Below the pieces are notes generated by a model that saw nothing but the letters and a program-made list of their open reading frames with translations, made no database searches and was not told where the DNA came from. DNA of 64,000 nt from Streptomyces griseoincarnatus (lineage in GTDB: Bacteria; Actinomycetota; Actinomycetes; Streptomycetales; Streptomycetaceae). Numbering within the stretch: the stretch's first letter is position 1; each line of letters begins with the position of its first letter. A program made the position numbers and the translations under genes. The stretch covers positions 107,796 through 171,795 of the forward strand of contig BMTH01000014.1 in NCBI GenBank assembly GCA_014649575.1. The letters run 5' to 3'. This document shows positions 17,675 to 25,281 of the stretch, in pieces.

Positions 17675-17714
17675 GGACACGCGTGTCCGTGTCCTTTGTG
17701 AACCTTTGGGTTCA
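17675..17714. promoter_or_regulatory. Two palindromes upstream of the ATPase operon
   Basis: GGACACGCGTGTCC (17675-17688) is a perfect 14-bp palindrome. TGAACCTTTGGGTTCA (17699-17714) has 6-bp arms around 4 nt. Both lie 16-56 bp upstream of ATG 17658 and are plausible operators of the pump operon. The regulator is unknown. Confidence 0.5.
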
Positions 17715-17850
17715 TCGTCGGGCGGGGTGGGGGTGGGCGCCGCTTGGGTACCGCCGAAAGCGGGTGGTCGCGGGGTGCCCGCGGCTTTCTCGGGGGCGCG
17801 TGGGGGTGGGTGCCGGTCCCGTTTCGTCGGCGGGAGCCGGGGGGGTGGGC

Positions 17851-17870
17851 GCGCGGTTCCCCGCGCCCCT
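17851..17870 (+). repeat. Intergenic 20-bp repeat, copy 1
   Basis: GCGCGGTTCCCCGCGCCCCT. It is one of six copies in the window, found only between genes. The GCGCGG and CCGCGC parts can pair, giving a short stem. Confidence 0.75.
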
Positions 17871-17928
17871 GCGGGGGTGGGTGCCGGGTTCGGTCTCGTC
17901 GGCGGCTGCCGGTCCGTGAGGGCTCGGC

Positions 17929-17948
17929 GCGCAGTTCCCCGCGCCCCT
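17929..17948 (+). repeat. Intergenic 20-bp repeat, copy 2
   Basis: GCGCAGTTCCCCGCGCCCCT, one base different from copy 1. Confidence 0.75.
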
Positions 17949-17981
17949 GTCGGGGCTGGTGTCGGGCCGTGAGGGCTGGGC

Positions 17982-18001
17982 GCGCGGTTCCCCGCTCCCC
18001 T
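17982..18001 (+). repeat. Intergenic 20-bp repeat, copy 3
   Basis: GCGCGGTTCCCCGCTCCCCT, one base different from copy 1 and followed by TTTGGGGCGCG, which can pair back with it. Confidence 0.75.
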
Positions 18002-18026
18002 TTGGGGCGCGTCCTCCTTGAGGGTC

Positions 18027-18051
18027 GTGTCGAAGTGGGGGCGTCGGGTAC
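18027..18051 (+). promoter_or_regulatory. Predicted SigB-type promoter of the nucleotidyltransferase operon
   Basis: GTGT, 15-nt spacer, GGGTAC fits the Streptomyces SigB consensus GNNT-N14-16-GGGTAC/T. The -10 element ends 38 nt before the start codon at 18090. Confidence 0.55.
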
Positions 18052-18089
18052 CAGGAACAGGCGTAGTCGGCGGAGTGGGAGGAATGGTC

Positions 18090-18746
18090 ATGGCGGAGAA
18101 CCGGGAGGACGCCGTCCGGACGGCGCCTGAACTCCGTCTGGCCTCCGAGGGGCCCGGGGAGGTGCCGCCGCACGTGCCCGCCGACGAGGCGGACCTGCCG
18201 CGCGACCGCAACCAGGCAATCCTGGAGGCGGCCAAGCAGGTGGGCGCGGTGCTGAAGCGGGGCGGGCATCTCTTCGCGCTGGCGGGCAGCGTCGCCGTGC
18301 ACGCCCACGGCGGCAGCGGCAACCTCCAGCACGACGTGGACTTCTGCGTCCGCCCGGAGGACGCGGGCCCGGTCGCCGCCACGTTGCGGGACGCCGGGCT
18401 GACCGTCTACACCCCGCCCGAGGACTGGCTGATCAAGGCGACCTGCTTCGGGCAGGACGTCGACGTCATCTTCGAGTTGGCGCACCGCCCGGTCTCGGAG
18501 GAGATGCTGCGCCGCGCGGAGGAGCTCCCCGTGGAGTCGGTGCGGATGCCGGTCCTCGCGCCGACCGACCTGCTCACCGGTCTGATCGCCGCGTTCTCGG
18601 AGCACCACTGCGACTTCGGCGCCGTGCTGCCCATCGCCCGTGCCCTGCGCGAGAAGGTCGACTGGGAGCAGGTGCGCCGCGACTGCGGCGACGCGCCCAT
18701 GCCCGCCGCTTTCTTCTTCCTGCTGGAACGCCTGAACGTCATCTGA
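18090..18746 (+). CDS. Nucleotidyltransferase-fold protein
   Basis: A 218-aa protein with a nucleotidyltransferase-like core. GHLFALAGSVAVHAHGGSGN is the G-S signature helix, HDVDFCV supplies the metal-binding aspartates, and DVDVIFEL is the third acidic strand. It resembles MNT/DUF6036-type nucleotidyltransferases; the acceptor is unknown. ATG 18090 is chosen because GGGAGGA lies 7 nt upstream; ATG 18084 would overlap the ribosome site. It is the first gene of a three-gene operon with a BON protein and a phosphoesterase, under a predicted SigB promoter, so a stress role is likely. No antitoxin-like partner is adjacent. Confidence 0.78.
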   Translation: MAENREDAVRTAPELRLASEGPGEVPPHVPADEADLPRDRNQAILEAAKQVGAVLKRGGHLFALAGSVAVHAHGGSGNLQHDVDFCVRPEDAGPVAATLRDAGLTVYTPPEDWLIKATCFGQDVDVIFELAHRPVSEEMLRRAEELPVESVRMPVLAPTDLLTGLIAAFSEHHCDFGAVLPIARALREKVDWEQVRRDCGDAPMPAAFFFLLERLNVI

Positions 18747-18769
18747 CCCGCCCGTGGAAGGGGGCTCCC

Positions 18770-19054
18770 ATGAACACCCACGACGCCGGTCCGGCGGGCG
18801 GCGGCCCGCCCGTGGGTCCCGAGTACCGCGTCGCCCACTTCCAGGACCGTCTCGCCTCCGGCGAGCTGGGCGAACTCGGGGTGCACGCCGAGGTCCGCGG
18901 CGGGGCCGTCCTGGTCACCGGGACCGTGCCGTCGGCCCGCTGCCGGGACGACGTGCTGGAGGTGGTGCGCGAGGAGCTCGGCGGGCTTGACGTGCACTGC
19001 GACGTCTTCGTGAGCGAGTCCTCGTCCCCCGACCACGCGGAGGAGCTGTCATGA
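18770..19054 (+). CDS. Small BON-domain protein
   Basis: A 94-aa cytoplasmic protein without a signal peptide. Most of it is one BON domain (about 25-80: YRVAHFQDRLASGELGELGV, then VLVTGTVPSARCRDDVLEVV), a fold that binds lipids or membranes in OsmY-type stress proteins and occurs as an accessory module in actinobacteria. It has a strong ribosome site (GGAAGGGGGCTCCC). Its stop overlaps the next start by 4 nt (ATGA), so translation is coupled to the phosphoesterase. Confidence 0.8.
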   Translation: MNTHDAGPAGGGPPVGPEYRVAHFQDRLASGELGELGVHAEVRGGAVLVTGTVPSARCRDDVLEVVREELGGLDVHCDVFVSESSSPDHAEELS

Positions 19055-19800
19055 TCCGGGTCGCCGCCGTCGGGGACATCCACATGGGGCCCGACACCCG
19101 GGGCGTGCTGCGCCCCGCCTTCGACACCTTGCCCGACTGCGCCGACGTACTGCTGCTGGCCGGAGACCTCACCCGGCACGGCACCACGGACGAGGCACGG
19201 GTGGTCGCCGACGAGATCCGCGGCCTCGGGGTGCCGGTGGTCGCCGTGCTGGGCAACCACGACCACCACGACGACCGCCAGGACGAGGTGTCCGAGCTGC
19301 TGCGGGACGCGGGCGCGCACGTCCTGGAGGGCGAGGCGACGGTCCTGACGGTCGGGGACGCGCGGGTCGGGGTGGCCGGCACGAAGGGCTTCGGCGGCGG
19401 GTTCGTCGGGGCGAGCGCCGGGGAGTTCGGGGAGCCGGTGATGAAGGAGTTCGTACGGGTCTCCCGCCGCTGCGCCGACGGCCTGCGGACCGCGCTGGAG
19501 CGGCTGGCGGAGGAGGACTGCGACGTGCGGATCGCCCTCACCCACTACTCCCCCGTACCGGAGACGCTGGCGGGGGAGCCGCCGGAGATCTATCCGTTCC
19601 TGGGGAGCTATCTGCTGGCCGAGGCGATCGACACGGCCGGCGCCGACCTCGCCGTGCACGGGCACGCGCACGCTGGCAGCGAGCACGGCATGACCACCGG
19701 CGGCGTCAAGGTGCGCAACGTCGCCCAGCCGGTGATCGGACGGGCCTTCCACGTGTACCACCTTCCACTGCGCGAGCGGGTGGGCGCGGACGCCGTCTGA
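19051..19800 (+). CDS. Calcineurin-like metallophosphoesterase
   Basis: A 249-aa phosphoesterase with the five metal motifs in order: GDIHMG (near residue 8), GDLTRHG, GNHDHHDD, a middle histidine (TYSP context ALTHYS) and GHAHAGSEHG near residue 205. It is cytoplasmic, with no signal peptide. Related enzymes hydrolyse phosphodiesters or phosphomonoesters; the substrate is unknown. It is the last gene of the nucleotidyltransferase-BON operon, with a strong terminator 14 nt after the stop. The nucleotidyltransferase and phosphoesterase could add and remove the same nucleotidyl group, but this is inference. Confidence 0.85.
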   Translation: MIRVAAVGDIHMGPDTRGVLRPAFDTLPDCADVLLLAGDLTRHGTTDEARVVADEIRGLGVPVVAVLGNHDHHDDRQDEVSELLRDAGAHVLEGEATVLTVGDARVGVAGTKGFGGGFVGASAGEFGEPVMKEFVRVSRRCADGLRTALERLAEEDCDVRIALTHYSPVPETLAGEPPEIYPFLGSYLLAEAIDTAGADLAVHGHAHAGSEHGMTTGGVKVRNVAQPVIGRAFHVYHLPLRERVGADAV

Positions 19801-19813
19801 CCCCCCGGTTCCT

Positions 19814-19844
19814 GAAGCGCCGTCGGTCCTTCCGGCGGCGCTTT
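19814..19844 (+). terminator. Terminator of the nucleotidyltransferase-BON-phosphoesterase operon
   Basis: The GAAGCGCCGTCGG / CCGGCGGCGCTTTC stem has one G-T pair, a 5-nt loop and a trailing CTTTC, directly after the stop codon. Confidence 0.8.
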
Positions 19845-20010
19845 CATGTGCGCCCCTTCCCCGTACCGCCTGTGGTGTGAACGCCCCGCACGGCACGCCC
19901 CTGACGCGTGCCTGGCGAGCATTTTGTCTGTTTAGCTGCAGATCACCGTGTCCGCGGCCCCGCCTTCCCGCGGCTGCCGTCCACCCCCGCCCCGTACGAG
20001 AGGACACCGC

Positions 20011-21681
20011 ATGGCGCTGCCGGGCCGCACCGGACGACGACCTGCCTCCGCGCTCGCCCCCACCGCGCACGACGCCGAACTGCGCACCGTGGCCCGCCAG
20101 GTGTCACGCCGTCGCTTCCTGACCGTCACCGCCGCGGCCGCCGCCCTCGCCTTCTCGAGCAACCTCCCCGCGCGCGGCGCGTTCGCCGCGCCCCGGCTCC
20201 GGGCGGCCCGCATCACCGAGGACCCGTTCACGCTCGGCGTCGCGTCCGGCGACCCGCTGCCGGACTCGGTGCTGATCTGGACCCGGCTCGCCCCCGCGCC
20301 GTTCACGCCCGACGGCGGCCTGGGTCAGCAGCAGGTGGAAGTGGCCTGGGAGGTCGCGCTCGACGAGTCCTTCGCCCTCGTCGTGCGCACCGGCACGGCC
20401 CTCGCCCACCCCGAGTACGCGCACAGCGTCCGCGTCGACGTACGGGGCCTCGACCCGGCGACGACCTACCACTACCGCTTCCGCACCGGCGCCTGGATCA
20501 GCCCCGCCGGACGTACCCGCACCGCGCCCCCCGCCGGTCACGACGTCACGCGGCTGCGGCTGGCCGCGGTCGCCTGCCAGGCGTACCACGACGGCTACTA
20601 CACCGCGCACCGGCACCTGGCGCGGGAGGACGTCGACGTCGTGTTCCACCTCGGCGACTACCTCTACGAGTACGCCGTCAACTCCACGGGCGGCGCCCGG
20701 AACTACACGGACCGGGTGCTGCCGTCCGTGCTCAACAGGGAGACGACGACGCTCGCGGACTACCGGATGCGGTACGCGCTCTACAAAAGCGACCCGGACC
20801 TGCGGGCCGCGCACGCCGCGCACCCGTTCGTCGTCACCTGGGACGACCACGAGACGGAGAACAACTACGCGGCGGAGCACGACGAGAACGGAAGCGACCC
20901 GGCACTGTTCCTGGCGCGTCGGGCCGCCGCCTACCGCGCCTACTGGGAGAACCAGCCGCTGCGCGCGGGACAGCTCCCCGACGGGCCCGACGCCCGGCTG
21001 TACCGCAGGCTGCACTGGGGCACCCTCGCCCAGTTCGACGTCCTCGACACCCGCCAGTACCGCTCCGACCAGGCCTACGACGACAACCCGCACGTGCCGG
21101 GACCGGAGTCGGACGACCCGGCACGCACCCTCACCGGCAACGCCCAGGAGCAGTGGCTGCTCGACGGGTGGGCGTCCTCCACCGCCCTGTGGAACGTGAT
21201 GCCCCAGCAGGTGTGCTTCTCGCAGCGCCGACTGGACCTCAACGCCGAGGCCAAGCTGTCCATGGACGCCTGGGACGGCTACCGCGCGAGCCGCGGCCGA
21301 CTCGTCGCCGGGGCGAAGCAGGCCGGTGTCGACAACTGGCTGGTGCTCACCGGCGACGTGCACGTGGCCTACGCCTTCGACGTCAAGGACGACTTCGACG
21401 ACCCCGCCTCCGCCACCGTCGGCACGGAGCTCACCTGCACCTCCGTCGCCAGCGGCCGCGACGGGGCGGAGCGCCCGGCCAACTGGGACACCTACATGAG
21501 GGCCAACCCGCACCTGCGCTTCTACGACGGGCGGCGCGGCTACCTCCGGGTGGAGCTGAACCGGGAGAACGCCCGCGCCGACTTCCGCACCGTGTCCGCG
21601 GTGACCACCCCGGGCGCGGCCGTCTCCACCGCGGCCTCCTTCGTCACGGAGGCCGGCGCGCCCGGCCTGACACCCGTGTGA
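20011..21681 (+). CDS. phoD: PhoD-family alkaline phosphatase, Tat-exported
   Basis: A 556-aa secreted phosphodiesterase/phosphatase. The Tat signal is SRRRFL at residues 32-37, followed by a hydrophobic TVTAAAAALAFSS run. The PhoD N-terminal domain (FTLGVASGDPLPDSVLIWTR) precedes the metallo core with LAAVACQAYHDGYY, VFHLGDYLYEY, VVTWDDHETENN, DVLDTRQYRSDQ and NWLVLTGDVHVAYAF, which carry Fe/Ca ligands. It releases phosphate from phosphodiesters such as teichoic acid. ATG 20011 has GAGAGGA upstream. An AT-richer stretch at 19920-19960 may hold the promoter; I found no convincing pair of PHO-box repeats. The enzyme lies just upstream of a secreted protease on the same strand. Confidence 0.92.
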   Translation: MALPGRTGRRPASALAPTAHDAELRTVARQVSRRRFLTVTAAAAALAFSSNLPARGAFAAPRLRAARITEDPFTLGVASGDPLPDSVLIWTRLAPAPFTPDGGLGQQQVEVAWEVALDESFALVVRTGTALAHPEYAHSVRVDVRGLDPATTYHYRFRTGAWISPAGRTRTAPPAGHDVTRLRLAAVACQAYHDGYYTAHRHLAREDVDVVFHLGDYLYEYAVNSTGGARNYTDRVLPSVLNRETTTLADYRMRYALYKSDPDLRAAHAAHPFVVTWDDHETENNYAAEHDENGSDPALFLARRAAAYRAYWENQPLRAGQLPDGPDARLYRRLHWGTLAQFDVLDTRQYRSDQAYDDNPHVPGPESDDPARTLTGNAQEQWLLDGWASSTALWNVMPQQVCFSQRRLDLNAEAKLSMDAWDGYRASRGRLVAGAKQAGVDNWLVLTGDVHVAYAFDVKDDFDDPASATVGTELTCTSVASGRDGAERPANWDTYMRANPHLRFYDGRRGYLRVELNRENARADFRTVSAVTTPGAAVSTAASFVTEAGAPGLTPV

Positions 21682-21837
21682 CGTCACCCGTCCGATCCCT
21701 CCCGCGTACTGCACACGGGGCCCGTCACCGTATCGAACGTGCGAATTCCGGCGTGTCCTGACATCGCATCGGGTGTGTCGGGCAAGGAAACGGGCTCCGC
21801 GACAGCTACGCCGCCCCAACGAATGGAGACGTACCGA

Positions 21838-23208
21838 ATGGTCCTCAGACACGCCCGGACCGCGCGCCGCTCGGCGCTCGTGGCACTCGGCGCCCTCGTC
21901 CTCGCCGGACTCCCCTACGCCGCGGCGGCCGACGCGTCCCCCGCCGAGGGGCCCGCGCCCGGGGCGGCCCAGACCCTCGGCGCCGACCGGCCCTCCCCGC
22001 ATCTGCTGAGCGCCCTCCAGCGCGACCTGAAACTGAACGAGGAGCAGGCGTCCGAGCGCCTGGTCAACGAGGCCGAGGCGGGCACCCGCGCCGGCCGGCT
22101 GCGCAACTCCCTGGGTGAGCGGTACGCGGGCGCCTGGCTGCGGGGCACGACGGCCGAGGACCTGACGGTCGCCACGACCGACGCCCAGGACGTGGCGGCC
22201 ATCGAAGCCGAGGGCGCCACGGCGCAGGTGGTCGAGCGGTCCCTGACGGCACTTCGGGCGGCGAAGGAGAAGCTCGACGCGGCGGCCGGCCGCGTCTCCA
22301 CCGCCGACACGCCCGTCTGGTACGTCGACGTGGTGAAGAACCAGGTCGTGGTGCAGGCAGTCGACCAGGCCGCGGGGGCCGCCTTCGTGGAGGCCGCGGG
22401 CGTGGCGGGCGAGGACGTCGGCATCCGCCTGGCGCCCGAACGGCCCCGGCTGCTGCAGGACATCACCGGCGGCGACGCCTACTACATCAACGACTCGGCC
22501 CGCTGCTCCGTCGGCTTCTCCGTCGCCCAGGGCAGTCAGGGCGGCTTCGTGACGGCCGGTCACTGCGGCCGGGCCGGCGCGACCACCACCGGCTACGACC
22601 GCACCGCGCAGGGCACCTTCCAGGCGTCCGAGTTCCCCGGGCGGGACATGGCGTGGGTGGCCACCCGGAGCCAGTGGACGCCCACGCCCGACGTGAAGGC
22701 GGCGGACGGCCAGGAGGTCCAGGTCAGCGGCTCGGCGCAGGCGCTCGTGGGGGCGTCGGTGTGCCGTTCGGGCTCCACCACGGGCTGGCACTGCGGGGTG
22801 ATCGAGCAGCACGACGCGAGCGTCCGCTACCCGGAGGGCACGGTCAACGGACTGACCAGGACGACGGTGTGCGCGGAACCGGGCGACTCCGGCGGTCCGT
22901 ACGTCGCGGGCGCCCAGGCCCAGGGCGTCACCTCCGGCGGCTCCGGCAACTGCACGAGCGGCGGTACGACGTTCTTCCAGCCGGTCAACCCGATCCTCTC
23001 CCAGTACGGGCTGACCCTGGTCACGGCGTCCGCGCAGGCCGCGCCCGCGGAGCAGGAGACCGGCGCGCAGGCGTGGACCGCCGGCCGGGTCTACGAGGCG
23101 GGCGCCACCGTCACCCGTGACGGGGTGACGTACCAGTGTCTGCAGGCCCATCAGGCGCAGGGCGCGTGGGCGCCCGCCGGGACCCCGGCACTCTGGCAGC
23201 GGGTCTGA
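21838..23208 (+). CDS. Streptogrisin-type S1 protease with chitin-binding domain
   Basis: A 456-aa secreted serine protease. It has a signal peptide (residues 1-32) and an alpha-lytic-protease-type prodomain (about 50-205) that acts as a folding chaperone. The mature protease begins near Ile209 (ITGGDAYYI) with catalytic His242 (TAGHCG), Asp270 (GRDMAW) and Ser351 (PGDSGGP). Six cysteines of the protease fold form three disulfides. The C-terminal domain (about 411-456, AWTAGRVYEAGATVTRDG to ALWQRV) is a CBM5/12-like chitin-binding module, the layout of streptogrisin C. ATG 21838 is used because GGAG lies 9 nt upstream and overlaps the earlier ATG 21823. It probably digests protein bound to chitin. 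Confidence 0.92.
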   Translation: MVLRHARTARRSALVALGALVLAGLPYAAAADASPAEGPAPGAAQTLGADRPSPHLLSALQRDLKLNEEQASERLVNEAEAGTRAGRLRNSLGERYAGAWLRGTTAEDLTVATTDAQDVAAIEAEGATAQVVERSLTALRAAKEKLDAAAGRVSTADTPVWYVDVVKNQVVVQAVDQAAGAAFVEAAGVAGEDVGIRLAPERPRLLQDITGGDAYYINDSARCSVGFSVAQGSQGGFVTAGHCGRAGATTTGYDRTAQGTFQASEFPGRDMAWVATRSQWTPTPDVKAADGQEVQVSGSAQALVGASVCRSGSTTGWHCGVIEQHDASVRYPEGTVNGLTRTTVCAEPGDSGGPYVAGAQAQGVTSGGSGNCTSGGTTFFQPVNPILSQYGLTLVTASAQAAPAEQETGAQAWTAGRVYEAGATVTRDGVTYQCLQAHQAQGAWAPAGTPALWQRV

Positions 23209-23218
23209 CGCGCCCCTC

Positions 23219-23268
23219 GCCCGACGGCTCCGGCGGCGGTCCTCGGCCCGCCGCCGGAGCCGTCGGGC
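23219..23268. terminator. Bidirectional terminator between protease and serine hydrolase
   Basis: A perfect 21-bp inverted repeat (arms 23219-23239 and 23248-23268, key sequence GACGGCTCCGGCGGCGG) with an 8-nt loop sits between two convergent genes, 7-10 nt from each stop. It should end transcription both ways. Confidence 0.85.
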
Positions 23269-23275
23269 GGTTCTG

Positions 23276-24364
23276 TCACCCCTCGGCGAGCAGCGCGTAC
23301 GCCGTGGACACGAACGGGTCGCCGGAGCGGAAGCGGCGGGTGCAGACGGCGGCGAGCGCGGTGCCCGTGTCGGGCCGGAATCCGAGGAACGCCTGCTGGC
23401 CGAGGGTGGCGCCGCTGTGGAAGTACAGCGGGCCGCCGTCCGTGGGGTGCCGGAACCAGGCGACCGTGTGCACGTGCCGGTGCCCGAATCCCCGGCGCAG
23501 CACCGGGGTGCGGACGGCGCGGAGGGCGCCCGCCAACGGTGGGCACCGGTCGGGGTCGAGGTGCGCCTCCAGGAAGGTGAGCAGGTCGTGCGGGGTGGCG
23601 CGGACCGCGCCGGCCGCCCGGAATCCGCCCGCGTCGAAGGCGGGCAGCGTGCCCGTGCCGTCCTTGCCGTGGCCGACGGCGTCGAACCCGTCGCGGTCGG
23701 CGGGGCGCGGGGCGGTGTCGTGGAGGGCGAGGGGGGTGAGCAGGTGCTCGGCCAGCAGGTCCTGCCAGTCGGTGCCGGTGGCCGCGCCGAGGGCGTGGCC
23801 GAGGACGGCGACGCCGAAGTTGGAGTAGCGCCAGCGGGTACCGGGGCGGTGGCGAGGGCGGTGGCGCAGGAAGGCGTCGACGACGCGGGCGTCGGGGTAG
23901 CGGCCGTAGGGGTTGGTGCGCCAGGCGGGCAGCGCGCGGGGGTAGAAGTCGGCGGGCAGCGCGGGGAGTCCGGCCGTGTGGGTCACCAGGTGGGCGAGTG
24001 TGACGGGGGTGCGGCCGGGCGGGTGGTGGGCGCCGAGGAGGGCGGCGGCGGGTTCGCCTCCGGTGAGCAGGCCGCTGTCCACCAGGTGCGCCAGCAGCAG
24101 TCCGGTGTACGCCTTGGTGGCCGAGCCGATCTCGTAGCGCAGCCGGTCGCGGGGGCGTCCGGGCGGTGCTCCCGTCCCGCCGGTGACGATCGTGCGGCGG
24201 CCGAGGCGGGAGAGCGCGAAGACGGCGTCCGGGGCGTCGGCCGCGGCGACGGCCTCGGCCAGCCGCTCCGGCCGACCAGCTTCCCCGTCACCAGGGTTCG
24301 GGGAGGGCTCGTCCTCCCGGCCGGTCGGCGGGCCCGGCCAGGAGGTGCGGTGCACCGTCGTCAT
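23276..24364 (-). CDS. SxxK serine hydrolase (class C beta-lactamase family)
   Basis: A 362-aa protein of the beta-lactamase/DD-peptidase/esterase family. The nucleophile motif is S-A-T-K (in YEIGSATKAYTGLLLAHL), the tyrosine motif is YSN (WRYSNFGVAVLG) and the third motif is HSG (LYFHSGATLGQQ). There is no signal peptide, so it works in the cytoplasm, which argues against a role in antibiotic defence. Its ATG overlaps the stop of the upstream DUF6895-like gene by 4 nt, so it is the last gene of that operon and is translationally coupled. Within the operon it may hydrolyse or transfer an ester, amide or acyl group; the substrate is unknown. Confidence 0.85.
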   Translation of the reverse strand: MTTVHRTSWPGPPTGREDEPSPNPGDGEAGRPERLAEAVAAADAPDAVFALSRLGRRTIVTGGTGAPPGRPRDRLRYEIGSATKAYTGLLLAHLVDSGLLTGGEPAAALLGAHHPPGRTPVTLAHLVTHTAGLPALPADFYPRALPAWRTNPYGRYPDARVVDAFLRHRPRHRPGTRWRYSNFGVAVLGHALGAATGTDWQDLLAEHLLTPLALHDTAPRPADRDGFDAVGHGKDGTGTLPAFDAGGFRAAGAVRATPHDLLTFLEAHLDPDRCPPLAGALRAVRTPVLRRGFGHRHVHTVAWFRHPTDGGPLYFHSGATLGQQAFLGFRPDTGTALAAVCTRRFRSGDPFVSTAYALLAEG

Positions 24365-25281
24365 GAGGCGGCGCCGGCCAGCTCGGTCAGGGCGCGGGAG
24401 GTGGCCAGGACGGAGGCGAACGCGGCGACCAGCGTGGAGTGGTAGACGACGTCGAAGACGGCCTCCTCGTCGCCCTCGGGCATGTCGCGGATGGCGGGCA
24501 TGGCGCCGTCGGGCTGCTGGGCGGCGGCGAAGGCCCGCCAGGCCGTCTCGTCGAGCGTGGGGCGGGGCAGGCAGGCGTCCACCACGAGGAGTTCGCCGAG
24601 CAGGTCCCAGCGGCGCAGGTCCAGCCAGTCGTCGATCCAGGCGGGCAGCCAGGTCGCCAGGTACTCGGCGATGTCCGGGGGCAGTCCTTCGGGGTTCTCG
24701 CCCCAGTCGGTCAGATGGAACACGCAGTGCGTGATGTCGTAGCCGATGTGGCCCTCGACGGTCCACGGTTCGGGGGTGCGGGCCAGCCAGGTGGAGCGCA
24801 GGGCCTCGGACTCCGACGGGCGGGGGGTGAGGCCGAAGCGGCGCTGGAACGCGGACAGCCCGAGCCGCCGGGTGGGGGTGGTCTCGAAGGCGAACCAGCT
24901 GTCGAGCCGGTTGTTCAGCACGACGTGGCGCTCGAGCTCCGGCTGGCTGTACCCGAGTTCACGGAACGGCAGGTACACCTCGAAGGGGATCGGGGAGGCC
25001 GGTTCGGTGCGCTGGCCGCGGACCAGCATCGTGCCGCCGTCCAGGGTCTCCCGCCAGACGTGGTCGAGCAGCCGGCGGGCCAGCTCGGCCTGCCGGGAAC
25101 CGGCGACGCCCTCGCGGAACAGCACCTTGCAGACCAGGGCGAGTTCGCCGACCGGCTTGAAGCGTTCCAGGAAGCCCACCTCGGGGTCCACGTCGGTCTC
25201 GAGACGGAAACCGTCACGGTGCGCCCAGAGCCATTCCATGGCGCCGACGCCGACGGTGTGGACGAGACGGGTGTCGGTCAT
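24361..25281 (-). CDS. DUF6895-like protein, paralogue B
   Basis: A 306-aa soluble, mostly helical protein. The conserved blocks are VGELALVCKVLF (about 43), LLDHVWRETLDGG (about 68), YDITHCVFHLTDWGENPEGL (about 180), YLATWLPAWIDDWLDLRRWD and YHSTLVAAFASVLA near the end. I recall this pattern from the family annotated DUF6895, which has no known function. It shares every block with the neighbouring 331-aa protein, so the two are tandem paralogues and may form a heterodimer. The start ATG 25281 overlaps the upstream stop by 4 nt, and its own stop overlaps the serine hydrolase start by 4 nt. The repeated His and Trp/Asp motifs could be a catalytic or ligand site. Function not assigned. Confidence 0.75.
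   Translation of the reverse strand: MTDTRLVHTVGVGAMEWLWAHRDGFRLETDVDPEVGFLERFKPVGELALVCKVLFREGVAGSRQAELARRLLDHVWRETLDGGTMLVRGQRTEPASPIPFEVYLPFRELGYSQPELERHVVLNNRLDSWFAFETTPTRRLGLSAFQRRFGLTPRPSESEALRSTWLARTPEPWTVEGHIGYDITHCVFHLTDWGENPEGLPPDIAEYLATWLPAWIDDWLDLRRWDLLGELLVVDACLPRPTLDETAWRAFAAAQQPDGAMPAIRDMPEGDEEAVFDVVYHSTLVAAFASVLATSRALTELAGAAS

Larger units (their letters stand above)
17659..18089. other. 431-nt divergent intergenic region with palindromes and repeats
   Basis: Between the ATPase partner gene (minus) and the nucleotidyltransferase (plus) there is no gene. It contains two palindromes near the minus-strand promoter, three copies of the GCGCGGTTCCCCGCGCCCCT repeat, strongly G-rich plus-strand sequence, and a SigB-type promoter at 18027-18051. 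Confidence 0.8.

Noticed and set aside
19860..20010. PHO box before phoD
   Set aside because: Only one weak GTTCACA-like half-site (minus strand near 19875); no direct repeat pair as in real PHO boxes.
23276..24364. Antibiotic-resistance beta-lactamase
   Set aside because: No signal peptide and it lies inside a coupled biosynthetic-type operon; a cytoplasmic SxxK hydrolase or esterase is more likely.
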